A DNA stretch of 17,652 nt from CAYFPX01 sp964501915 (GTDB lineage: Bacteria; Myxococcota_A; UBA796; CAJQPC01), in NCBI GenBank assembly GCA_964501915.1, contig CAZCVP010000179.1, positions 1 to 17,652 on the forward strand. The letters are read 5' to 3'. The position numbers and the translations under genes are program-made. How positions within the stretch are numbered: position 1 is the first letter of the stretch; each line of letters starts with the position of its first letter. Shown here piece after piece: positions 9,054 to 16,638 of the stretch. The notes under the pieces are model-generated. The model did no database searches. It was given only the letters and a program-made list of their open reading frames with translations, and was not told where the DNA came from.

Positions 9054-9655
9054 GCCCCGTGGCCTCCCGAGAGGGCCTTGGCCCCCAGCGCGGCGCTCGG
9101 ATCGGCGCTGACCGTGTTGAGGGACTTCGCGAAGGCCTTGCGGGCGTGGTGGAGGCGGCTGTAGACGGTGCCGACCGGCACGTCGAGCATCGCGCTCACC
9201 TCCGGGGCGCTCCGCCCCTCGAGATCGGCGAGCACCAGCACCTCGCGCTGGCGGGCGTTGAGGCGCTCCAGGGCGACCTGGACCAGGTGACGCCGCCGGA
9301 CCTGGTCGACGTGATCGTCGGCTCCGGGGGTGGTGGCGGCCGGCTCGGCCACCTCGTCGATGCCCACGAAGCGGCGCAGTGCGGCCTTGCGGCGGGCGTT
9401 GTTCACGACGTTGCGGGTGATGCCGAAGAGCCAGGTGGTCAGCGCGGACTCTCCCCGGAAGGTGTGGAGTCGTCGAAGGGCGACGAGGAACACCTCGTGG
9501 GCGGTGTCCTCGGAGTCGATCCGGGTGCCTCCCAGGCGTATGACCCAGGCGAGGACCTGCGAGGCGTGCTCGCGGTAGAAGCGATCCAGGGCCTGGGGCT
9601 CTCCTGCGCGGAGAGCCCCCACCAGGAGCTCTCGTTCGCTGCTTCTGTCGGTCAT
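9050..9655 (-). CDS. ECF-type RNA polymerase sigma factor
   Basis: 201-aa sigma-70 family protein with only regions 2 and 4, as in extracytoplasmic-function sigma factors. Region 2 spans roughly residues 20-90 (DRFYREHASQVLAWVIRL, then SEDTAHEVFLVALRRL, then TWLFGITRNVVNNARR, the -10 recognition helix area). Region 4 is about 128-180 (LNARQREVLVLADLEG, then the helix-turn-helix PEVSAMLDVPVGTVYSRLHHARKAF). ATG 9655 is chosen because the fold starts about 20 residues later. A second in-frame ATG at 9715 would add 20 polar residues and has no better ribosome site. It is translationally coupled to the FecR-domain protein. The downstream acidic/Ser tail is short, so this is a minimal ECF factor. 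I could not identify its target promoter. Confidence 0.92.
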   Translation of the reverse strand: MTDRSSERELLVGALRAGEPQALDRFYREHASQVLAWVIRLGGTRIDSEDTAHEVFLVALRRLHTFRGESALTTWLFGITRNVVNNARRKAALRRFVGIDEVAEPAATTPGADDHVDQVRRRHLVQVALERLNARQREVLVLADLEGRSAPEVSAMLDVPVGTVYSRLHHARKAFAKSLNTVSADPSAALGAKALSGGHGA

Positions 9656-9854
9656 CGAGGTCCGCCGGTTCCTTGGGGCCTCTGTCTGGGTGTTGGAGGT
9701 CCCGGGATCCTTCATCCGGAGGGGACCGGACCACCCCAGAGTAGCCCTGGGGGCGGGCAGAGCGCGTGACGTTGTCGTCCACGAGTGCTGCGGGGGCCCG
9801 AGATCACTGCTACGCTCCTCGGGTAGCCCATCCCGACACCTCGGAGCAGAAGAC

Positions 9855-10640
9855 ATGCGCACCCTGACGGCCGGTTCCTCCCTGTTTGGCGCCGTTGTCC
9901 TGTTGACCTCCTGCGGCGTGGCGACCATACCGGCCCAGGTCTTCATGGAGAGGTTCGACGCCGGCGACGCGGGCTTCATGGGGGACAGCCTCTACGACAG
10001 CACGTCGATCGTCTGCCTGCAGGTCGAGGACGCGTCGCAGATCCAGGCCGACGAGACCGGCTACTTCGAGATCGCCGGGCGCGTGGTGAGCGATCTCGCC
10101 ACCTCCGAGTCGCTCGAGGGCAACATGGTGGCCTGTGCCGAGGATCCGATGCGAATCCTCGAAGTCCGGGAGCCGTCGGGGCTGCACTGGTTCCTGGGCT
10201 ACTCGTGGACCAGCGACGACGGCTGGGATCGCACGCCGGCCATCGGGGTGCAGTCCGGGGACTTCGTCCAGCTCATCGTGCGGGCTGACCCGGCCAGCGA
10301 GGCGGCGGGCTTCGTCGTCGAGAGCGACGGCGAGCTGCTCTACGCGATGGAGGCCGGCCGCGACGGCCAGGGCCTGCTGGCGAGCGACCTGCCCACCATC
10401 GAGGTGACCGAGGGCTCGCACACCGGCTCCTCCTCGTCGACCTGTGGCGGAGAGCGGGACTACGTGACCCTGGACTTCACCTCCGACAGCGACGCCGAGC
10501 GCCTCGGGCCCAGCGGGGACGGCACGCTGATGGTCGACGGCGACTACTACACCGTCTGCAACATCAACTCCTACAGCATCTCTGAGCCGGACAGCGACTG
10601 CGAGCTGTCGTCGGAGACGAGCTGGATGCTGTTCCGGTAG
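9855..10640 (+). CDS. Hypothetical lipoprotein (261 aa)
   Basis: Unrecognised function. The N-terminus MRTLTAGSSLFGAVVLLTSCG is a lipoprotein signal with lipobox LTSC. The mature part is acidic (many Asp/Glu) and beta-rich, with five or so further Cys (for example VCLQVED, VACAEDP, STCGGERD, TVCNINS, SDCEL) that could form disulfides. The pattern, with segments such as YFEIAGRVVSD, suggests a jelly-roll or carbohydrate-binding-like sandwich, but I cannot name a family. GGAG lies about 8 nt before ATG 9855. It is divergent from the ECF sigma gene across about 200 nt and could therefore be a target of that sigma factor, which is inference. A CCCGAG/CTCGGG hairpin (9797-9823) sits in its leader. 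The stop is 7 nt from the convergent gene. Confidence 0.75.
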   Translation: MRTLTAGSSLFGAVVLLTSCGVATIPAQVFMERFDAGDAGFMGDSLYDSTSIVCLQVEDASQIQADETGYFEIAGRVVSDLATSESLEGNMVACAEDPMRILEVREPSGLHWFLGYSWTSDDGWDRTPAIGVQSGDFVQLIVRADPASEAAGFVVESDGELLYAMEAGRDGQGLLASDLPTIEVTEGSHTGSSSSTCGGERDYVTLDFTSDSDAERLGPSGDGTLMVDGDYYTVCNINSYSISEPDSDCELSSETSWMLFR

Positions 10641-10647
10641 GGATCGC

Positions 10648-12033
10648 CTACTCCTCGGACGGCTCGGGCTCCGTCTCCTCGGTGTCGGCGGCGTTGTCCT
10701 GGTCCGGGGTCCAGACCCCCCGCTCCTCGGCGGCTTCGCGGTCCTTCTTCTTGGAGCGCTCGTCCTTGTTGCCCTTCCAGTCGCCGCGGAGCTGCCGCTC
10801 ACCACGGCGGGTCTGGCCACCGAAGCGATAGGACAGCTTGACGGACTGGATGAGCCAGGCGCCCGGCTGTGAAGACACGCCGAAGCCGGCGCGGATCGAC
10901 AGGCGTCGCCAGGCGGCCTGGTAGGCGAGGCTCAGGACATAGGCGTTGGTGATCGGGATCGCTCCTTCGGTCTCGATGTCCAGGGCCTCGTTGAGGTTGA
11001 GGATCGGGGGCAGGTCGACGTCGGTGTCGACGGAGGCCCACACCATGGCCTGGGCCTGCCCGACGATGCTGTCGCGCCGGTTGAGGCGGTAGTCGGCCGC
11101 CAGGCGGACCGTGACCATGCGAGCGGAGAGGTCGATGACGGTGTGGTCGTAGATCTCCTGGAGCCCTTCCTCCGCGAGCTGCTCGCCGGTGTAGGTGCTC
11201 AAGAGCGGGGACAGGCTGCGCAGGTCCGGTGTGCCCAGGGCTCGGCCGATGGCGTAGTTGGCGCCGGCGTGGAACGAGAGAGGCTCGATGACCTTCACCG
11301 AGGCCAGCGCACCGGCGGTGGCGTACCAGGCCGTGAAGCCCTTCATCGGCAGGTAGAAGATCGACGCGTTGACCGCCAGGTCTGCGGGGCCGACCCGCAG
11401 GGCGTTGACCTTCAGCCAGCCGTTGTAGAGCTGCAGCGCGTCCAGCACGGGCACCGTGCCGATCTGGGTGCGGGGCAGGGCGCCGACGCTCAGCCCGGTC
11501 GGGCCGATCTCGACCTCACCCCACTCCAGGGTGTAGGCGGTGAAGTCTGTGCTGGCCCGGGAGTTGGGCTCCAGCCGTGAGCGCTTGGGCTTGAGCCAGC
11601 TGTACTGGCGCCGCGTGAGCCCTTCGAGGGTCTCGTACTCGCCGGCCGCGATCGCCTGGGCCTGCTCGGTGGCCTGCTGGAACTCGCTGGGGTCGATGGA
11701 CAGGGCCGGGGCGCCCGGAGGGGCGGCTTCGGCTTCGGGCTCGGCGGCCTCTTCGGCGGGGGCGACCTCCTCGACCGGGGCGACCTCCTCGGCCGGGGCG
11801 ACCTCCTCGGCTGCTGCAGCCTCTTCCACCGGTGCGACCTCCTCGGTCGCGGCGGTCTCCTCGACGGGGGCGGCTTCGTCAGCCTCGGCGGTCTCTTCGA
11901 CCGGGGCCTCCTCGGCCGGGGCCTCCTCGGCCGGGGCCTCCTCGGCCGGGGCCTCCTCGGCCGGAACGTGGTCGGTGGGCGCGTCGACCTCTTGGGCCAG
12001 CACGGGAAGGACGAGCAGCAGGGCGGTGATCAC
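10648..12033 (-). CDS. Envelope protein with Ala/Glu/Pro repeat region and beta-barrel-like domain
   Basis: 461 aa, function unknown. GTG 12033 follows AGAGG at 9 nt and gives a short Sec signal (MITALLLVLPVLAQEV, cleavage probably after VLA). Residues about 20-105 are a low-complexity spacer of PAEEA/PVEEV/VAPAEE units. About 140-415 is a beta-rich domain with alternating hydrophobic strands (for example LSLAYQAAWRRLSIRAGFGV, VKLSYRFGG), suggesting an outer-membrane barrel or porin-like protein. The last 45 residues are highly charged. The acidic, extended spacer could span periplasm or peptidoglycan. It lies 57 nt downstream of the sulfatase-fold gene, same strand, probably one transcript. 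The barrel call is from strand pattern only, with no family match I recognise. Confidence 0.7.
   Translation of the reverse strand: MITALLLVLPVLAQEVDAPTDHVPAEEAPAEEAPAEEAPAEEAPVEETAEADEAAPVEETAATEEVAPVEEAAAAEEVAPAEEVAPVEEVAPAEEAAEPEAEAAPPGAPALSIDPSEFQQATEQAQAIAAGEYETLEGLTRRQYSWLKPKRSRLEPNSRASTDFTAYTLEWGEVEIGPTGLSVGALPRTQIGTVPVLDALQLYNGWLKVNALRVGPADLAVNASIFYLPMKGFTAWYATAGALASVKVIEPLSFHAGANYAIGRALGTPDLRSLSPLLSTYTGEQLAEEGLQEIYDHTVIDLSARMVTVRLAADYRLNRRDSIVGQAQAMVWASVDTDVDLPPILNLNEALDIETEGAIPITNAYVLSLAYQAAWRRLSIRAGFGVSSQPGAWLIQSVKLSYRFGGQTRRGERQLRGDWKGNKDERSKKKDREAAEERGVWTPDQDNAADTEETEPEPSEE
11903..11962 (-). repeat. 15-bp in-frame tandem repeat, four perfect units
   Basis: Four identical 15-nt units (GGGGCCTCCTCGGCC on +) encode PAEEA repeats in the envelope protein. 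Imperfect units continue over about 11750-11890. Because the unit is a multiple of three, slippage would lengthen or shorten the spacer without breaking the frame. Confidence 0.9.
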
Positions 12034-12090
12034 GGGGTCGTGCCTCTTCGACGGCTCGGATCATACCGGTCATGCAGCCGGGCCGGGTGC

Positions 12091-13410
12091 TCAGCGGTCC
12101 GGAGCGGTGCGCTCCAGGTGGGGGATCAGCGCCTCGGCGGCCTCGATGAGCGGGTCCATGTGGCCCCAGAGGTCCTGGAACGTCGGGTCATCCGGTTCAT
12201 AGAGGTTGGTCCGCTCCTCGGGATCGGCGACCGGGTCATACACACGGGCGCTGCCGTCCCACTTGTAGATCAGCCTCAGCCCGTCGGCCTCCACCGAGTG
12301 CATAGGCGGCTGGGGAGCGGAGTAGCGGAAGGAGTGGGCCGGCGCGTCGTCGCCGTTGCGGGTGAGCACCCGGCCGCGCAGCTCCGGTGGGACCTGGAGC
12401 CCGAGGGCGTCGACCACCGTCGGGGCCAGGTCGGTGTGGCTGGTGGTGCGCTGCCAGGACCGGGGCGAGGTGAGGTCTGCGGCCCAGAACATCGCCAGGG
12501 CGTCCACCTCCTCCCGGTGGCTGCTGCGGTCGTGGGTGAGGCTGTTGTGCTCGAAGAACTGCTCGCCGTGGTCGGTGAGGATCCAGACCAGGGTGTCCTC
12601 GAGGGCGCCGAGGTCCTCGAGCTGGCCCCACAGGCGCTCGAGCTGGTCGTCCAGGTACGCCATCTCGCCTCCGTAGCGGATGTCGAAGTGGGCCAGGACC
12701 AGCTCCCTGGCCTCGTCCGTCATCGTCGGCCAGCGCTCGGTCAGCCCGCCCATGCCTCCGAGGGCGTCCAGGTCCCACTCGATGGGGTCCAAGTCGTCGA
12801 GGCCCTGGCGGTAGTCCTCGGGGGGGCTGTAGGGGGTGTGGGGGTCGAAGGCGTGGAGGTGGAGCATCCACGGGGTCCGACCGTCGACGAGGTCGGGCAG
12901 GCGGGCCAGCCCGCCGTCGACGATGGTGTCGAAGCGGGCGTCGTGGGTCAGCTCCACGGTGACATAGCCGTCGCTGACCGCGTCCAGCCCTCCGACGACC
13001 TTGCTGGCGGACACGAGCACGGTCTCGTAGCCCTGCCGGCCGAGCCACTCCGGCAGCAGGTCCAGCTCCCCGGGCACGTTGCGCACGGCGTCGTCGTGGG
13101 ACCAGGGCTCGAAGCTGGCGTCCAGGGGCAGGCCGCCGGAGAAGGCGCAGTAGAACGACCCCAGGGTCCAGTTGGTGCAGCTCCGGTGCCGGTCGAAGAC
13201 CACGCTGCGCTCGGCGAGCCCGTCGAGGAAGTCCAGGCGGCCCACGCCGCCGTGGCGGGCGAAGGCGTCCTTGCGCAGGGTGTCCAGGGACAGCAGCAGC
13301 AGGTTCTCGGGCGCCGCCCCGTCGATCTCCACGACCCGGACGTCGTCGGTGCCGTTCAGCGGCTCGCAGCCGGCGAGGGCCGCCCAGAGTCCCAGGACCA
13401 GGGGGCTCAC
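12091..13410 (-). CDS. Sulfatase-fold (alkaline phosphatase superfamily) lipoprotein
   Basis: 439 aa. The signal MSPLVLGLWAALAGC has lipobox LAGC, so C15 is probably lipidated. The sulfatase-type core is clear: LLLSLDTLRKD (metal ligand D43), HAFDPHTPY (186-194), WILTDHGEQFFEH (D280, H281) and a basic/His stretch HDRSSH (293-298). At the nucleophile position the usual C/S-x-P-x-R formylglycine motif is absent. It reads NWTLGSF, with T82 the probable nucleophile as in the 'WTLPSH' branch, but with G-S-F in place of P-S-H. It may therefore hydrolyse phosphate or phosphonate esters, or transfer such groups, rather than cleave sulfate esters. Start GTG 13410 has only a weak ribosome site. It lies upstream of the envelope-protein gene on the same strand. 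Confidence 0.85.
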   Translation of the reverse strand: MSPLVLGLWAALAGCEPLNGTDDVRVVEIDGAAPENLLLLSLDTLRKDAFARHGGVGRLDFLDGLAERSVVFDRHRSCTNWTLGSFYCAFSGGLPLDASFEPWSHDDAVRNVPGELDLLPEWLGRQGYETVLVSASKVVGGLDAVSDGYVTVELTHDARFDTIVDGGLARLPDLVDGRTPWMLHLHAFDPHTPYSPPEDYRQGLDDLDPIEWDLDALGGMGGLTERWPTMTDEARELVLAHFDIRYGGEMAYLDDQLERLWGQLEDLGALEDTLVWILTDHGEQFFEHNSLTHDRSSHREEVDALAMFWAADLTSPRSWQRTTSHTDLAPTVVDALGLQVPPELRGRVLTRNGDDAPAHSFRYSAPQPPMHSVEADGLRLIYKWDGSARVYDPVADPEERTNLYEPDDPTFQDLWGHMDPLIEAAEALIPHLERTAPDR

Positions 13411-13517
13411 GAGTGGACCGGGCCGGTGCTCGACCGCCGAGCGCTGTCGCGGAGGTTGTTCGGAGCGAGCCAGGGGGCCATGAGGACCCCTATCCCGGGT
13501 CCCGGCGTGACCTGGCC

Positions 13518-13534
13518 GCCTACCAGTTCCCCCC
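13518..13534 (+). repeat. GCCTACCAGT + C-tract, left copy
   Basis: Seventeen nt that match 17620-17636 at 16 positions, in the same orientation. The two sites lie on either side of the toxin-immunity pair, about 4.1 kb apart. The C-tract inflates the similarity, so the informative part is only the ten bases GCCTACCAGT. Confidence 0.4.
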
Positions 13535-13645
13535 AGCCCCAGTGCCTCGGGCTGCGCCGCCCGGCCCGCCGCATGAGGACAGCCGGGTGTACGTGCCGAT
13601 CACGGCCGAGGTGGAGGTTGAGGTGCAGCGACGAGGCCCTGGGGA

Positions 13646-13667
13646 GGGTGTTGGTCCTTCGACACCC
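13646..13667 (+). repeat. Inverted repeat GGGTGT / ACACCC
   Basis: Six-bp arms (13646-13651 and 13662-13667) around a 10-nt loop. The right arm is part of the first of three GACACCC heptamers spaced 21 and 17 nt apart. It may be a regulator-binding cluster for either divergent gene, but chance is possible. Confidence 0.3.
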
Positions 13668-13737
13668 CCTGTCGAGATCCTGACACCCGGAGCGATAGGA
13701 CACCCGTCGATCCGCATGGTTGAGCGGTCGTCGAGTT

Positions 13738-13752
13738 GGCACGAACCGTGCC
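13738..13752 (+). promoter_or_regulatory. Palindrome GGCACG-AAC-CGTGCC just before the toxin start
   Basis: A perfect 6-bp-arm hyphenated palindrome ends 12 nt before GTG 13765, where a ribosome site would be expected and none is seen. It could be an operator or an mRNA hairpin that limits toxin translation. Such short arms also arise by chance in DNA this GC-rich. Confidence 0.3.
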
Positions 13753-13764
13753 TCACCAGCCTGC

Positions 13765-16638
13765 GTGCAGCACGAGCAGGCCACCCAGACCCCCCAGGTC
13801 GCGACCACCCCGGACCGGCAGTCCTCCCGGGCTCCAGACGGCCAGGACCTGCTGGGCAACGCCGAGCTGGCGGACCGGGCCGGGAGCGGGACCGGCGGCA
13901 AGGCCGCGCCTCGCTGTCCCCCCATCGACGGCACCCCCACCGACCGGGCCCGGGCGGTCCACCACCTGCTCCAGGCCCCGCTCTTCGGCTGGATGTCCGC
14001 CGCCGAGGCCGACCCCCTCTGCCCGCTGGCGGGTCTCGGTGTGCCGGGCCTGGTGGCGCTGCGGGAGCGCTACGAGGGTCTCTACGTCGTGGCGATCGAA
14101 GACGACTTCCTCGTCTACGGCGGCGAGACCGTTGGACACGAGGCCCTGGAGCTCCTGTGGCCGGCGATGGACCGGGAGGCCCGGGGCCGGGCCCGCCGAC
14201 TGTGGCTCGGTGGACAGCTGGGGCCGGGGGTGACGGGCGGCGCCCCGCCGGCGGGGCAGCCCCTAGGCCTGGCGGGACTCCGGGAGCTCGACCCCGCCTT
14301 CGAGGCCGAGCTGACCGCGCTGTCCGGGGAGCTCGTCGCCTTTCGAGAGCAGGCCGTCACTGCCCTGGACCACGCCGGCGTGGCCGAGGCCCAGGGGGAC
14401 TTCCTCCAGGACACCCTGGTCGGCCTGGATCTCGGCGCGGTCTGGCTCCAGCTCCGAGACCTGGCGGCGCTGGAGACCGCGATCGTCGGAGAGGACGACT
14501 ACAGCGCAGCCACCCTGTCGGGCTGGCTGCGACTGAGCACCGCGCTGTTGACCGTGGGACTGCCCCCGCTGCTGGCCGAGGCGGCCGAGCGGGACCCCGA
14601 GCTGGTCGAGGTGCTGGCGGGCCTGGAGGGCTGGGGGGAGGCGCTGGCGGCCCGGGTCCAGGCCCTGGAGGCCCACCCCCTCATCGCCGGGGGCCGGTCC
14701 GCCAGGGCCGAGGAGCGGGAGGCTGTGGCCGCCGACGAGGCCCACGAGCGCCAGGTCGCGATGCTCCGGGAGGCCGTCGACGCGGCCTGGCAGGGCGACT
14801 CCCTGCCCGCCCAGCTCGGGGCGATGTGGGGCGAGGCGCTGGCCCAACGCCTGGTGCTCGAAGAGGGCCTGTCCGCCGAGCAGGTCCGGGCGCTCCTGGA
14901 CCGGGTCCAGGCCGAGGACCCGGAGCTCGCCGACCGCGCCTACCTCGAAGGCGGCCTGGTCCTGGCGCTCCAGGCTCGGGGCCAGGACGGCTTCACCGAC
15001 GCCCACAAGGGCACCGGCGAGGGCTTCTGGTCCGGCTTCGCCCGCACCCGCAGCGAGCTGGACCCGCAGTTCGAAGCGCCCGAGGTCACCGAGACCCTGG
15101 GCCAGGCCGCGGCCTTCGCCGGGGGCATGACCGCCGGGTTCTTCGAGGGTGTCGGTCTGGCCATCTTCGACGAGGTCAAGGGCCTCTACGACCTGGTCAC
15201 CAACCTGCCGGAGCTGTGGGACCTGGTCTGGACCCAGCTCCCGGCCCTGTTCGAGGACCCGGCCCTGCGGTTCGCGATGGGCCAGGCCCTGGCCGAGGCC
15301 CACGCGGCCCAGTTGGGCGAGCTGGCGGACGAGGACCCCTTCGGCTTCGGCCGCCAGCTCGGCAACTGGGCCGGCTACGCCGCCGTGACCGCCGCCCTGA
15401 TGTGTGTGGGCCTGGGCGAGCTGGCCCTGGGGCTCGAGGCCACCCGGGTGGGCGGCAAGGTGGCGGACACCCTGGGCGACACCCTGGGGCCCCTGGTCGA
15501 GGTGGCGGTCCAGAGCCGGGCAGCCTCCGCCGTGGGCCAGGTCGTCCTGGACCTGGCCGAGCCCCTGGCCCGCACCCGGGCCCGGGTGGACGAGCTGGCG
15601 GCGGTGGTCGCAGGGGGCTGGCAGGCTGAGCTGGTCCGGCTGGAGCGGGCCGACGTGCTGCTGGACGCCGCGGAGGAGGCCCAGGCGGCGGGTCGGCTGG
15701 CGGAGGCGCAGCAGGCGTGGGGCGAGGCGGAGCGGCTGAGCCTCCAGGTCGAAGAGGTCGTCGAGCCGGCCGTCGCGGCGTCGAAGGCCGAGGCCCAGGC
15801 GGCCAGGGCGGCGAACTTCCGACAGCTCCAGGACAGCGTGATCGGCCGGCCTCCGCCCGCCAATCCGCCCGAGGGCTACGTCTACCGCTACGCCGAGGGC
15901 AGCGACCCGCCGGTGCTGGTGCAGATCGCCAGGCTCGAGGCCGACGACAGCCAGCACGCGGCGCTGACCCTGGACGACGACGGGCTGGTGGCCTGGGGCG
16001 GTCGGGGTCGGGCGACGGTGTCGGAGCGGAACCGGGCCCGGTACGTGCGGGACCCGGAGACTGGGCGCCCGGTGAAGCTGGACACCCAGGGGGCGGCGAT
16101 CGAGGAGGAGGTCGCGGCGCCGCTATTGAAGGAGCGCAGCGAGGCGATGGCCGAGCGGGACCGTCTGCAGGCCGTGGGAGACCGGGAGGGTGCTCGGAAG
16201 GCCCAGGGGCAGGCGAACAAGGCGACGGAGCAGCTGGGGATCGAGGGGGGAAGGGCCTTTGTCGAGGCGCGGCATCCGGGGGCGGAGCTGGTGTACGAGG
16301 GGGGTGGGACGGGGACCTTCGACCTGGTGTACCGAGTGCCGGGGGAGCCGGACCGGTGGGTGGTGATCGAGGCGAAGGGGGGGAGTGGGTCGAACAGCTC
16401 GTCGAGGATGGTGGACCGGCAGCGCTACCAGCAGGGGCATCCCGACTACGCTCGCGGGATCCTGGAGGCGATGGGCGAGCGGGGCAAGCTGGATGACGAG
16501 ACGCTTCTCGGGCTTCGCCAGGCCATCAGACAGGACGCACTCGAGTACCTCGAGGTCCGACAACGCCTGTCTGGCGAGGGCGAGCTTGGCACGCTGAGTG
16601 CAAAGCAGTACGAGATGACACCGCGGGAGATGCAATGA
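13765..16638 (+). CDS. Polymorphic toxin with C-terminal PD-(D/E)XK nuclease domain
   Basis: 957 aa from GTG 13765. TTG 13720 is also in frame, but the codons between them have A/T third positions unlike the rest, so I prefer the GTG. No ribosome site is evident. There is no signal peptide. Residues 1-60 are polar with LLGNAELADR. About 75-140 is a folded-looking block (MSAAEADPL..., YVVAIEDDFLVYGGE). Long Ala/Glu/Leu helices follow. About 435-560 is a hydrophobic pretoxin-like region (FAGGMTAGFFEGVGLAIFDE, YDLVTNLPELWDLVW, AAVTAALMCVGLGELALG). About 610-690 is a coiled-coil-like stretch. The tip (about 825-925) has E834, D853 in GTFDLVY, E869-x-K871 in VIEAKGG, and QQG at 889-891, as in restriction-endonuclease-fold toxins of Rhs, CDI and related systems. 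It probably cuts DNA or RNA in rival cells. It overlaps its immunity gene by ATGA. The delivery route is unknown. Confidence 0.83.
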   Translation: MQHEQATQTPQVATTPDRQSSRAPDGQDLLGNAELADRAGSGTGGKAAPRCPPIDGTPTDRARAVHHLLQAPLFGWMSAAEADPLCPLAGLGVPGLVALRERYEGLYVVAIEDDFLVYGGETVGHEALELLWPAMDREARGRARRLWLGGQLGPGVTGGAPPAGQPLGLAGLRELDPAFEAELTALSGELVAFREQAVTALDHAGVAEAQGDFLQDTLVGLDLGAVWLQLRDLAALETAIVGEDDYSAATLSGWLRLSTALLTVGLPPLLAEAAERDPELVEVLAGLEGWGEALAARVQALEAHPLIAGGRSARAEEREAVAADEAHERQVAMLREAVDAAWQGDSLPAQLGAMWGEALAQRLVLEEGLSAEQVRALLDRVQAEDPELADRAYLEGGLVLALQARGQDGFTDAHKGTGEGFWSGFARTRSELDPQFEAPEVTETLGQAAAFAGGMTAGFFEGVGLAIFDEVKGLYDLVTNLPELWDLVWTQLPALFEDPALRFAMGQALAEAHAAQLGELADEDPFGFGRQLGNWAGYAAVTAALMCVGLGELALGLEATRVGGKVADTLGDTLGPLVEVAVQSRAASAVGQVVLDLAEPLARTRARVDELAAVVAGGWQAELVRLERADVLLDAAEEAQAAGRLAEAQQAWGEAERLSLQVEEVVEPAVAASKAEAQAARAANFRQLQDSVIGRPPPANPPEGYVYRYAEGSDPPVLVQIARLEADDSQHAALTLDDDGLVAWGGRGRATVSERNRARYVRDPETGRPVKLDTQGAAIEEEVAAPLLKERSEAMAERDRLQAVGDREGARKAQGQANKATEQLGIEGGRAFVEARHPGAELVYEGGGTGTFDLVYRVPGEPDRWVVIEAKGGSGSNSSSRMVDRQRYQQGHPDYARGILEAMGERGKLDDETLLGLRQAIRQDALEYLEVRQRLSGEGELGTLSAKQYEMTPREMQ

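Larger units (their letters stand above)
13411..13764. other. Divergent intergenic region before the toxin gene
   Basis: About 350 nt between the divergent sulfatase-fold and toxin genes, with no gene of its own. Open frames through it are extensions of shadows. It holds a C-tract site (13518-13534) resembling one after the immunity gene, a GGGTGT/ACACCC hairpin (13646-13667), three copies of GACACCC (at 13661, 13682 and 13699) and a GGCACG/CGTGCC palindrome (13738-13752). It must carry the promoters of both flanking genes, but I see no strong -35/-10 pair. Confidence 0.5.

Noticed and set aside
9667..9672. GGAACC (minus strand) as an ECF -35 element for autoregulation
   Set aside because: It lies only about 11 nt before the chosen ATG and no matching -10 follows at 16-17 nt before the start.
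13720..13764. TTG 13720 as the toxin start
   Set aside because: The 15 extra codons have many A/T third positions and no ribosome site, so they look non-coding. It remains possible.
13413..15629. 738-aa open frame on + overlapping the toxin gene
   Set aside because: It translates to Arg/Gly/Pro-rich text without domains. The overlapping frame has coherent helices, the nuclease motif and coupling to immunity. Long shadows are expected at this GC content.
14263..15957. 564-aa antisense open frame
   Set aside because: Gln/Gly/Leu/His-rich shadow of the toxin coding frame with no start signal and no recognisable domain.
16296..16318. G-runs in the toxin tip as a G-quadruplex
   Set aside because: The tracts do not give four GGG runs with clean loops in this stretch. 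The G-richness is more simply codon choice for Gly.
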